The notes under the pieces were generated by a model, which saw only the letters and a list, made by a program, of their open reading frames with translations, did not search any database and had not been told where the DNA came from. From Cypionkella sp. (GTDB lineage: Bacteria; Pseudomonadota; Alphaproteobacteria; Rhodobacterales; Rhodobacteraceae): a DNA stretch of 36,789 nt. Position 1 is the first letter of the stretch; each line of letters begins with the position of its first letter. A program made the position numbers and the translations under genes. The stretch covers positions 1 through 36,789 of the forward strand of contig NZ_JAUSBA010000011.1 of assembly GCF_030652235.1 (NCBI RefSeq), in the 5' to 3' direction. Positions 1 to 6,956 of this stretch are shown here, piece after piece.

Positions 1-752
1 GTCTCGACAAGAAGGCCACGAACCTCTCGGTGCTCGCAGCCATCGGTGTGCGCCGAGATGGTCAGAAGGTATTGCTTTCCATCATGAATATGGGCGGCGA
101 GAGCACGGCAGCGTGGCGTCAATTTCTCGATGATCTGGATAAGCGCGGGCTGAAACGACCCCCGTTCGTGATTGTTGACGGGGCACCAGGGCTCGAGGCG
201 GCACTGGTGGCGCTGTGGGGCGAGGACCTGCCGATCCAGCGCTGCACCGTTCACAAGCATCGCAACCTGCTGGCCCATGCCCCGAAACATATGCACGAGG
301 AGCTGGGCAACGACTATCGCGACATGATCTATGCCGCCACCGCAGCCGAGGTCGAAACGCGCCGCAAGGCTTTTGTGCGCAAATGGCGCCTGAAGTGCCG
401 CGCTGTTGCCGATAGCCTGGAAGAAGCCGGGGATCGCCTCTTCACCTTCACACGCCTTGATCCGTCGCAATGGAAAGCGGCTCGGACGACAAATGCCATA
501 GTGCGTCTGAACGAGGAATTCCGCCGTCGGATCACAACCCAAGCCGTGCTGCCCTGCGCCGAAACAGTGCCGATGCTCCTGTGGGCTCTGATCGCCGCCG
601 GCCAGATCACCATGCGCAAGGTCGACGGATGGCAAACCCTCGACAAAGCGATCGAGCCAATGACACTTGACCTCGCCGCCTGATCAGGCGCAAATCAAAC
701 CGCTCGGAGGACGGCGCAGGAGAATTTCCACCACTCTCGAGACACAACCGCG
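1..752 (+). mobile_element. IS256-family insertion sequence, 3' part
   Basis: The window opens inside an IS256-family element; its transposase gene runs off the left edge. About 20 to 70 bases after the stop codon lies a stretch containing GAATTTCCACCACTCTCGAG (733-752 region begins near 721), which resembles the terminal-repeat region of related elements from memory. The exact right end is not certain because the left inverted repeat is outside the window; 752 is an estimate. Confidence 0.5.
3..683 (+). CDS. IS256-family transposase, C-terminal part (5' end outside window)
   Basis: This is the C-terminal 226 or so residues of a DDE transposase that cuts and pastes its own element. The reading frame is open from base 3, so the true start lies before the window; IS256 transposases are usually about 400 residues. 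Family landmarks are VIVDGAPGLEAAL with a catalytic aspartate, the CTVHKHRNLL block (the C-x2-H region typical of the family), and NAIVRLNEEFRRR carrying the late acidic residue. The first catalytic aspartate would be upstream of the visible part. The visible frame is intact to its TGA stop, so the copy may be functional. It has no metabolic link to the neighbouring sugar genes and marks a mobile-DNA boundary of the island. Confidence 0.9.
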   Translation, partial: LDKKATNLSVLAAIGVRRDGQKVLLSIMNMGGESTAAWRQFLDDLDKRGLKRPPFVIVDGAPGLEAALVALWGEDLPIQRCTVHKHRNLLAHAPKHMHEELGNDYRDMIYAATAAEVETRRKAFVRKWRLKCRAVADSLEEAGDRLFTFTRLDPSQWKAARTTNAIVRLNEEFRRRITTQAVLPCAETVPMLLWALIAAGQITMRKVDGWQTLDKAIEPMTLDLAA

Positions 753-796
753 GCGGCTTTAGGCCGAGTGTAAGAGTACGAGCCGTTCATGATGCA

Positions 797-829
797 GTGT
801 CACAGGTTCAAATCCTGTCCCTACAATCA
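797..829 (+). other. tRNA 3'-end-like fragment (T arm plus acceptor strand)
   Basis: A perfect 5-bp T stem (ACAGG 802-806 with CCTGT 814-818) encloses the 7-nt loop TTCAAAT, followed by a 7-nt acceptor-like strand CCCTACA, an A and TCA. The matching 5' acceptor strand TGTAGGG and a convincing D or anticodon arm are not found upstream. It therefore looks like the 3' end of a tRNA, either a remnant left by element insertion or an attachment-site duplicate. A terminator follows about 30 bases downstream, as expected behind a tRNA gene. Chance resemblance remains possible. Confidence 0.4.
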
Positions 830-861
830 AAATATCTCGTGTTATCAGTTATTTGCAAAGT

Positions 862-880
862 GCCCCTCGGGGCGTTTTTT
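862..880 (+). terminator. Rho-independent terminator
   Basis: The sequence GCCC-CTCG-GGGC forms a short GC stem with a tetraloop and is followed directly by G and six T residues (875-880). It lies just after the tRNA-like fragment and probably ended that tRNA transcript. No protein gene in this orientation ends nearby. Confidence 0.7.
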
Positions 881-934
881 GCGTTGCGATATCGCCCGGA
901 AGCACTGTGGAAGCAAGAGGGCTCGAAAGTCTGA

Positions 935-969
935 GGGCCGATGCGCAGCCAGAGGCTGCGCATCGGCCC
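935..969. repeat. Perfect 16-bp inverted repeat (hairpin)
   Basis: GGGCCGATGCGCAGCC (935-950) and its exact reverse complement (954-969) are separated by the 3 bases AGA. The hairpin lies 124 bases downstream of the minus-strand regulator/binding-protein pair and could end that transcript. There is no clear T tract on either side (TTT only, on the minus strand). It could also be a protein-binding palindrome or a remnant of a mobile element. Confidence 0.75.
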
Positions 970-1093
970 ATAGCCGGCAGTCGGCGGCCGCCTTACCGAT
1001 GCAATGCGGCACGCCTAAGCGGCCCTTCATCGAGAGTGCGGCGTATTCGCCTCCAAGTACGTTAGCTTCGGGCGGTCATCTGGACGCGTGCAG

Positions 1094-2098
1094 TCACGGT
1101 GCCATGCCGAGCAGACGCAAAACCTCGCGCGGGGCGGGTTTTCTCCAGATGATCTGGAAACTGTCGGCCACATTGTCGCGGGCCACGGGAATTCCGGGCA
1201 AGGCGATCCAGGCAGGAACGGGTCGGCCCAACAAGGCAAGGACCGTGGTGCGGGCGGCGACCTCGCCCTGTTGAAACGGCTGCTGTGCTGCAACACTCAC
1301 AAAAGGTTTGCTTGCGGCCAAGGAAATGGCGACATCTTCGCCAAGATCGACGGTCGCCATCACAATCGAGCGGCCAGCGGCTTCCAGTCGGATGGATACC
1401 GCCGTGGCAGGCGTGTCCCAGACCACAAAGAAACCTGAAATCTCGGGATAATCCGCGATCATCCGCTGGGCCAGATCGGCCGCTGCGTCCACCGCGCCGA
1501 ACCGCAGTACATGCGTTCGCACGTCAGAGCGGTTCGCCTGCATCCAATTGATGAAAGCAACCTCCCGCCCGTTGGTGGCGAAGAAATCAGCGGCAAAGCC
1601 AAGAATGCCCACCGCCGCCCCTTGCGCCAGATGCGGCGAAAGCCCCGCTGCCGCCATCCTGCCAAGACCGAAATTATCCGATGAAACAAGCGAGGTGTAA
1701 TGGGTGCCGGGCAATAGGCCGGTCGGCACATTTTCTAGCAGCACTAGGCGGATGCCCGCCAGCGCAACCCGCCTGAAGGCCGCCACAACCTGTTCGTTTG
1801 CTACAGGCAAGGCCACAATCGCATCCGGTTTTGCCGCGATCAGCCGGTCCAGTTCGGCCACCTGCCGATCCGCTGAAAATCCGCAATCGACCACTTCGGT
1901 CACGACCACTCCACAATCCCCAAAGATGCCCAACATGCCGGAAATCTGCAACTTGGTCCAATCGCCATTCAGCGTGTGCAAAACAACGGCCACCCGCTTG
2001 CCTGCTGCTTTGGCCGCTGCGCAATCCTCTGGCAGAAGGCTTACTCTTTCGGGCGGAGCAGCGCGCTCACCATGGGGGCCCAGTCCAAATATGGTCAA
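1094..2098 (-). CDS. Leaderless RbsB-like sugar-binding protein, coupled to ROK regulator
   Basis: A 334-residue protein with the type-I periplasmic-binding fold used by ribose-type ABC importers. It aligns along nearly its whole length with the binding protein at 4565-5686. Shared landmarks include NDW/GDW-type ligand loops, DNVPAG versus ENVPTG, VSADNYG versus VSSDNFG, AADFF, and ATVDLGEDVAIS versus TTVDLGENVAIS. Unlike that paralogue its N terminus (MTIFGLGPHGERAAPP) has no hydrophobic signal peptide, so it should stay in the cytoplasm. Its start codon overlaps the stop of the upstream ROK gene as ATGA, meaning translational coupling. There is no DNA-binding domain and no membrane segment. 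The inferred role is a soluble sensor of the imported sugar that works with the ROK regulator; a decayed transporter component is the alternative, but the frame is intact. Confidence 0.85.
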   Translation of the reverse strand: MTIFGLGPHGERAAPPERVSLLPEDCAAAKAAGKRVAVVLHTLNGDWTKLQISGMLGIFGDCGVVVTEVVDCGFSADRQVAELDRLIAAKPDAIVALPVANEQVVAAFRRVALAGIRLVLLENVPTGLLPGTHYTSLVSSDNFGLGRMAAAGLSPHLAQGAAVGILGFAADFFATNGREVAFINWMQANRSDVRTHVLRFGAVDAAADLAQRMIADYPEISGFFVVWDTPATAVSIRLEAAGRSIVMATVDLGEDVAISLAASKPFVSVAAQQPFQQGEVAARTTVLALLGRPVPAWIALPGIPVARDNVADSFQIIWRKPAPREVLRLLGMAP

Positions 2099-3468
2099 GA
2101 TCCACTCCTCCCCTGCACTGATGGCGGCGCGGGCTCCGGTTGCGGCACCGCGGCCCCGTCTTCGTCCGCACGGAACGCGGCAAAATCGGGATGCAGGGTC
2201 GGTTTACCTTGAATGATCCAGTCTTTAAGGAAGGCCGGCGCAAAGATCGCCTCAGACGCCACGCGCGCCGCCCCCACTAACCCCGCCGAACTGCCCATCT
2301 GCGAACGGATTATGCGCAGATCGCGCGTGACCAGCGGGTGAGACGCGCCGTAAACCGCCTCACGGATCCCCGCCAGCAGGATGTCATTGGTTTGAACCAG
2401 CGTGCCCGACAGCACGATCATGTCAGGGTTCAGCGCATTGGCCAGCGTCGCCACAACCTGCCCGATCAGATGCCCCGACCTGGTCAGGATCGCCACGGCG
2501 GCGGGATCGCCGATCTGTGCTGCCTGAGACACTTCGATCGAGGTAATATCACCCCCGCGCCGCACTAGGTCGGCCAAAACCGGACTGCGACCGGAGTCGG
2601 CCGCGACACGCCCTTCGCGCTGGATCATGTCAGAGCCTGCCATCGCATCCAGCGTGCCAGTCAGCCCGTCCGAAATTACCGGAAGCGCGCCGATCAGGCC
2701 CGCCGCCCCCTGCGCACCGCGATAGAGCTGCCCGTCACACACGATCCCCGCGCCGATCCGACGTCCGACCTTGATAAATAGCATGGATCGCAGCCCTTGC
2801 CCCGCACCGGCGTGCAACTCTCCCATGGTCATGGTTTCCACGCTGGATCGCATCCAGATCGGCACGTCGAATTGGCGAGTAAGTGTCTCGACCAGCGGAA
2901 AGCCTTCCCAAGCCGGCAGAACGGGGGGGGTCGCCGTCATGAAGGCGCTATCCCCAACCGAGGGCACCGTACCGGGCACCGACAGCGATATGCCCCATGG
3001 TGCAGTGGTTGGGGTCTGACGCTCCAGACACCAATGAAACAAGGCCGCGAGCCGGCTTGCAAGTTCTGCGGCAGGGGCCGTCAGGTCGGCGGCCTCGTGG
3101 TGTTCGGTCAACAGGTTGCCCGACAGGTCTGATACGCCGACGCCGATGGCCGTCTGGTCCAGTGTCGCCACCAGCACCAGGCCGCGCCGGGCAGAAAAGC
3201 GCACAAGGCGCGGGGCTCGCCCGCCGGTGGCCAGCCCTAGTTCCGACTCGTCGACAAGGCCCAGATCCGAAAGCAACTGCAGCCGGTCCGCCACCACGGC
3301 ACGCCCCAACTCGCTTTCGCGCTCCAACGCCTGCCGGGTGGTTGCGCGTTCGCTGCGGATCAGGTTCAGGATTTCAACCAGAGAGGGCCCCGCTGTCTCG
3401 CTGTTGCGCGGACGACCTTTCCCACGTGTGCGGGTAGATTCGGCGGTTTCGGCAGTGTGCGGTAACAA
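2095..3468 (-). CDS. ROK-family transcriptional regulator with degenerate sugar site
   Basis: A repressor-type ROK protein: an N-terminal helix-turn-helix (about residues 31-73, ending in the wing TGGRAPRLVRF) precedes a ROK domain. A TTG start at 3468 is preferred because it is preceded by GAGGAG six bases upstream, and because the in-frame extension to GTG at 3609 runs through AT-rich sequence that looks like promoter. The TTG start gives 457 residues. Key family residues are missing. The ATP loop reads TLDQ instead of DxGxT, and the usual Asn-Asp sugar/catalytic pair is replaced by RSS (in IWMRSSVETM). The ExGH motif reads GAAGLIGALP, and the zinc motif CxCGxxGCxE is absent (GLTGTLDAMAGS). 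It should bind DNA but probably cannot sense a sugar in the usual way. It likely controls the divergent importer operon. Confidence 0.88.
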   Translation of the reverse strand: MLPHTAETAESTRTRGKGRPRNSETAGPSLVEILNLIRSERATTRQALERESELGRAVVADRLQLLSDLGLVDESELGLATGGRAPRLVRFSARRGLVLVATLDQTAIGVGVSDLSGNLLTEHHEAADLTAPAAELASRLAALFHWCLERQTPTTAPWGISLSVPGTVPSVGDSAFMTATPPVLPAWEGFPLVETLTRQFDVPIWMRSSVETMTMGELHAGAGQGLRSMLFIKVGRRIGAGIVCDGQLYRGAQGAAGLIGALPVISDGLTGTLDAMAGSDMIQREGRVAADSGRSPVLADLVRRGGDITSIEVSQAAQIGDPAAVAILTRSGHLIGQVVATLANALNPDMIVLSGTLVQTNDILLAGIREAVYGASHPLVTRDLRIIRSQMGSSAGLVGAARVASEAIFAPAFLKDWIIQGKPTLHPDFAAFRADEDGAAVPQPEPAPPSVQGRSGS

Positions 3469-3510
3469 AAGCGGCTCCTCTGCTCTGTATTCACACACAT
3501 AGTTGGGTAG

Positions 3511-3554
3511 ATTTTGGCGTTCAAGAAAATACTTTTGCGTTAAAACAGCAAAAG
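3511..3554. promoter_or_regulatory. Candidate operator: two AT-rich inverted repeats
   Basis: The AT-rich divergent intergenic region holds ATTTT (3511-3515) with AAAAT (3526-3530), then CTTTTGC (3532-3538) with GCAAAAG (3548-3554; 9-nt spacer). AT-rich palindromes are typical for ROK repressors such as NagC and Mlc, so this is a plausible ROK binding site between regulator and importer operon. This is inference only. Confidence 0.4.
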
Positions 3555-3579
3555 AATGGCAAGATCGGCATAAATATAA

Positions 3580-3608
3580 TTGACCTACACTGATTCTGGG
3601 CGTAATCA
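3580..3608 (+). promoter_or_regulatory. Possible promoter of the cluster 1 importer operon
   Basis: TTGACC (3580-3585) is followed after 17 bases by TAATCA (3603-3608), a fair -35/-10 pair on the plus strand. It lies about 80 bases before the first gene of the operon and just downstream of the candidate ROK operator. The -10 match is weak. Confidence 0.35.
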
Positions 3609-3689
3609 CACTCCAACGGCTTGAGGAGGTCGTGAGGAGGAGCGGTCAGGCGGACGAAGTCGCGCCAGACGCAAAGTGGGGGATTACTG

Positions 3690-4511
3690 ATGGCAGCGTG
3701 GAAGCTGGCGTATCACGCCAATTGCTGGGGAGAGCTTGGCGGAAACGCCGTGGGGGTCACCTCGATCACCGAACTCAGCTATCGGACCTTTGGGGCGATG
3801 GACCGCGCTTTTGCCGATATCGCGGCGGCTGGCTATGAAGGCGTCGAGCTGTTTGACGGCAACCTGCTGGATCACAGTGCTTCGGCGATGCGAACCCTTT
3901 TGGCCGACAACGGGCTTGCACTGGTTGCCGCCTATGCCGGTGGGAACTTCATCTTCGACGACATCCTGCCCGAGGAACTGGCCCGCGTGACCCGCGCCGC
4001 CGACCGTGCCGCCGAACTGGGTGCGCCGCATCTGGTGGTGGGCGGTGGCGCCAAACGCTTCGACGGAATACGCGAGACGGACTATCACAAGCTGGGCGCG
4101 GCGCTGGACCGGATCAAGGCGATTGCCGATGCCCGGGACCTGCGCGCACATTACCACCCGCATCTTTCCACCATTGTCGAGGGTCCGGCCGAGGTCGCCA
4201 AGATCTTCGATTTGACGACCATCGATTTTTGCCCCGACACGGCCCATTTGGCTGCTGCTGGCGGCGATCCTGCGCAACTGATCCGGGATCACGCGAAGCG
4301 TATCTCGTATGTGCATCTGAAAGGGTTTCAGAAAGAGCCTTTCGCCTTCACCCCGCTGGACAGGGGCGACGTGCCCACAGACCCCATTCTTCAGGCGATG
4401 AAAGACGTGGGATTTGCCGGTTGGGTTTGCACCGAACTTGACAGCTGGACCGACCCTGCCGAAGGGGCGCGGATCAGCATGGACTATCTGAACCGGGCCA
4501 TGGCGGGCTAA
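3690..4511 (+). CDS. IolE-like TIM-barrel sugar dehydratase/isomerase
   Basis: A 273-residue member of the AP-endonuclease-2/xylose-isomerase-like TIM-barrel superfamily, soluble and cytoplasmic. The N terminus LAYHANCWGE resembles inosose dehydratase (IolE) and relatives. The motif YHPHLSTIVEG (155-165) is close to the IolE-type metal and substrate loop, with Glu164 a likely metal ligand. Asp183 and His186 in CPDTAHL, His209 in VHLKG and Glu249 in CTELD complete the site. Enzymes with this loop remove water or a leaving group from keto-cyclitols and keto-sugars, so an elimination or isomerisation on a 3-keto sugar made by the neighbouring Gfo/Idh enzyme fits. It is the first gene of the operon, 53 bases before the binding-protein gene. 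The exact substrate is not readable from sequence. Confidence 0.82.
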   Translation: MAAWKLAYHANCWGELGGNAVGVTSITELSYRTFGAMDRAFADIAAAGYEGVELFDGNLLDHSASAMRTLLADNGLALVAAYAGGNFIFDDILPEELARVTRAADRAAELGAPHLVVGGGAKRFDGIRETDYHKLGAALDRIKAIADARDLRAHYHPHLSTIVEGPAEVAKIFDLTTIDFCPDTAHLAAAGGDPAQLIRDHAKRISYVHLKGFQKEPFAFTPLDRGDVPTDPILQAMKDVGFAGWVCTELDSWTDPAEGARISMDYLNRAMAG

Positions 4512-4564
4512 TCTGCCAGTCCATTATCGGGGGCAACCCCACATCTTCTCGGGAGGAAGAAATC

Positions 4565-5686
4565 ATGATTACCAGACGTGCCCTTATGGGCTCGGCCACC
4601 GCACTTGCGCTGGTCATGGGGATGAACGTCCCCGCCTTTGCCGACCCTGACACTGCGCTGGCTGCATTGCAGGAAACCGTACTGTCGAAAGGCCCGAATG
4701 GCGAAGACCCCTCGGCTCCTTCCACCGTCGTTCTGACCGACGAGGAACTGGCCAAGATCAAAGAGATGGGCGCCACCGCCGCAATCGTCATGCACTACGG
4801 TGGCAATGACTGGTCCCGCGCCCAGATCAACGGGCTGCAGACTCAGTTCACCGCCATGGGCATTGAGGTGATTGCCGTGACCGATGCGGGATTCAAACCC
4901 GAAAAGCAGGTCAGCGATCTTGAAACCATCATGGCGCAGGCGCCTGACGTCATCGTATCGATCCCCACGGATCCCACCGCGACCGCCGCCGCCTACCGGG
5001 CTGCAGGCGAAGCGGGAGCGAAGTTCGTATTCATGGATAACGTGCCCGCAGGCTTTGTTGCGGGCAAGGATTACGTCTCGGTTGTCTCTGCGGACAACTA
5101 TGGCAACGGCGTCGCCTCGGCACATCTGATGGCAAAAGCCCTGGGGCCGGATGGGGGGGATATCGGTCTGGTCTTTCATGCCGCTGATTTCTTCGTGACC
5201 AAGCAGCGCTATGATGCTTTTAAAGCCACCATTGCCAACGATTATCCGAACATCAAGATCGTGGACGAACAGGGCATCGGCGGACCAGATTTTTCAGGCG
5301 ATGCGGAAAAAGCTGCGGGAGCAATGCTGACGGCCAATCCGTCAATCAAGGGGATCTGGGCAGTTTGGGACGTGCCCGCCGAGGGGGTGATTGCCGCCGC
5401 GCGCGCCGCTGGTCGCGATGATTTGATCATCACCACGGTGGACCTTGGCGAAAACGTTGCGATCAGCATGGCGCAGGGCGGCTTCATCAAGGGCTTGGGC
5501 GCGCAGCGTCCGTATGATGCGGGCGTGGTCGAGGCCAAGCTCGCCGGCTATGCGCTGCTGGGCAAAGAGGCCCCGGCGTTCGTGGCCCTGCCCGCGCTTC
5601 CCGTCAGCAAAGAAAATTTGCTGGAGGCATGGACACAAGTCTATTCCACAGAAGCGACCGACAACATCAAGGCCATGATGCAGTGA
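4565..5686 (+). CDS. RbsB-type periplasmic sugar-binding protein
   Basis: A 373-residue substrate-binding protein of a ribose/galactose-type ABC importer. Residues 1-26 form a signal peptide ending in PAFA. It starts with MITRRALMGS, so a twin-arginine route is possible. The mature part is a type-I periplasmic-binding fold with the ligand-loop features GGNDWSRAQ, FMDNVPAG, SADNYG and TTVDLGENVA. A strong ribosome site GGGAGGA sits before the ATG. It delivers its sugar to the permease and ATPase encoded at 6953-9488. It is the exported counterpart of the leaderless protein at 1094-2098. A stable hairpin follows the stop codon and probably protects this message so that it is made in excess over the membrane parts. 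Confidence 0.92.
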   Translation: MITRRALMGSATALALVMGMNVPAFADPDTALAALQETVLSKGPNGEDPSAPSTVVLTDEELAKIKEMGATAAIVMHYGGNDWSRAQINGLQTQFTAMGIEVIAVTDAGFKPEKQVSDLETIMAQAPDVIVSIPTDPTATAAAYRAAGEAGAKFVFMDNVPAGFVAGKDYVSVVSADNYGNGVASAHLMAKALGPDGGDIGLVFHAADFFVTKQRYDAFKATIANDYPNIKIVDEQGIGGPDFSGDAEKAAGAMLTANPSIKGIWAVWDVPAEGVIAAARAAGRDDLIITTVDLGENVAISMAQGGFIKGLGAQRPYDAGVVEAKLAGYALLGKEAPAFVALPALPVSKENLLEAWTQVYSTEATDNIKAMMQ

Positions 5687-5693
5687 TCCCAAC

Positions 5694-5716
5694 CGCGCGG
5701 GGAGCATCCCCGCGCG
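5694..5716 (+). other. Intercistronic mRNA hairpin behind binding-protein gene
   Basis: A perfect 10-bp stem, CGCGCGGGGA and TCCCCGCGCG, closes a 3-nt GCA loop 8 bases after the binding-protein stop. There is no T tract, so it is more likely an mRNA 3'-end stabiliser or partial terminator than a full terminator, as known between binding-protein and permease genes of other sugar importers. Confidence 0.7.
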
Positions 5717-5789
5717 AAACCAGAGTCTTCGGCCAGGCAAACCGCTTGTCGCCCGCCAAAAGGCTCACCACCAGCCACGGAGACCGAAA

Positions 5790-6956
5790 ATGACCAAAGT
5801 GATGAATGTCGCCATGATCGGCGGCGGGTTCATGGGCAAGGCGCATGCCATGGCCTATGCCTCGATGCCGATGTTCTTCTGGCCCGCCCCAGCCATTCCG
5901 CACCGCAAGGTCGTGGTTGATATCACAGACGGGGCAGCCGAAGATGCCCGCCAACGGTTCGGTTTTGACGAGGCCAGCAGCGACTGGCGTTCCGTGGTAA
6001 ATCGTCCGGACATCGACGTAGTTGATATTTGCACCCCCAACAACGTCCATGCCGAAATTGCCATCGCCGCCGCAAAAGCGGGCAAGCACATTATTTGCGA
6101 AAAACCCCTCGCGCGCACGGTGGACGAGGCCCGCGCGATGACCGAGGCGGCGAAGGCCGCCGGCATCATCCACATGGTCGCCTTCAACTATCGCCGCACG
6201 CCCGCCGTGGCGCTGGCCAAGAAATTCATCGACGAAGGCCGCATCGGCAAAATCCTGAACTTCCGCGGCACCTATCTGCAGGACTGGTCAGCCGATGAGA
6301 ACGGCCCGCTATCCTGGCGGTTCCAGAAGAAGATTGCTGGCTCTGGCGCAGTTGGTGATATCGCTACGCATGTGGTCGATCTGGCGCATTATCTGGTGGG
6401 CCCCATTGCAGAGGTGATCGCGATGACAAAGACCTATGTGACAACCCGGCCGCTGCAGCAGGGCGGCGTGGACAAGCTGGGGGCGTCGGTGAAATCTGCG
6501 GGTGTCGAGCGCGCGCCGGTGGATGTGGATGACGAGGTGATCTCGATGCTGCGATTTGGCAACGGCGCTATCGGAAGCCTTGAGGCTACCCGCAACGCCT
6601 GGGGCCGCAACAACTTCATCACGCTGGAAATTCACGGCACCAAAGGGTCGATCCATTTCAACTATGAACGCCGCGACGAATTGCAAGTGATGTTCGCCGA
6701 CGATCCGGCAGATGCGCGCGGCTTCCGCACCATCTACACGGGTCCGGCGCATCCATATGGCGGCGGCCTGTGGCCGATCCCGGGTCTGGGCATCGGCTAT
6801 TCCGAGACGAAGATCGTGGAATGCTTTGACTTCTTCAGCGCCATAGCGTCGGGCAAGCAGCCGAGCCCGAATTTCGAAGACGGCTTGCTGACCGAACTGG
6901 TGGCCGACGCAATGCTGCGTTCGGGCGAAACCGGCAAGTGGGAAACGGTCGGATGA
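5790..6956 (+). CDS. Gfo/Idh/MocA dehydrogenase, levoglucosan-dehydrogenase-like
   Basis: A 388-residue NAD(P)-dependent sugar dehydrogenase. The Rossmann motif is IGGGFMGKAHA (10-20). The EKP motif (104-106) supplies the catalytic lysine, and GDIATHVVDLAHY (189-201) supplies the Asp190 and His194 pair. The stretch MPMFFWPAP near residue 27 and AFNYRRTPAVALAK near 131 match, from memory, the levoglucosan dehydrogenase (LgdA) subfamily, which oxidises the 3-hydroxyl of 1,6-anhydroglucose. That assignment is a strong resemblance, not a verified alignment. The stop overlaps the start of the importer ATPase gene by ATGA, so the enzyme is co-translated with its importer. A different 3-keto-forming sugar or cyclitol dehydrogenase is the main alternative. 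Confidence 0.85.
   Translation: MTKVMNVAMIGGGFMGKAHAMAYASMPMFFWPAPAIPHRKVVVDITDGAAEDARQRFGFDEASSDWRSVVNRPDIDVVDICTPNNVHAEIAIAAAKAGKHIICEKPLARTVDEARAMTEAAKAAGIIHMVAFNYRRTPAVALAKKFIDEGRIGKILNFRGTYLQDWSADENGPLSWRFQKKIAGSGAVGDIATHVVDLAHYLVGPIAEVIAMTKTYVTTRPLQQGGVDKLGASVKSAGVERAPVDVDDEVISMLRFGNGAIGSLEATRNAWGRNNFITLEIHGTKGSIHFNYERRDELQVMFADDPADARGFRTIYTGPAHPYGGGLWPIPGLGIGYSETKIVECFDFFSAIASGKQPSPNFEDGLLTELVADAMLRSGETGKWETVG

Noticed and set aside
785-800. Complete tRNA with CAT anticodon upstream of the T arm
   Set aside because: A CAT triplet is placed plausibly, but the anticodon stem does not pair and no acceptor 5' strand is present.
3632-3838. Short plus-strand frame starting near AGGAGG at 3624
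   Set aside because: It overlaps the start of the TIM-barrel gene in another frame and has no recognisable content; the AGGAGG-like bases probably occur by chance in the leader.
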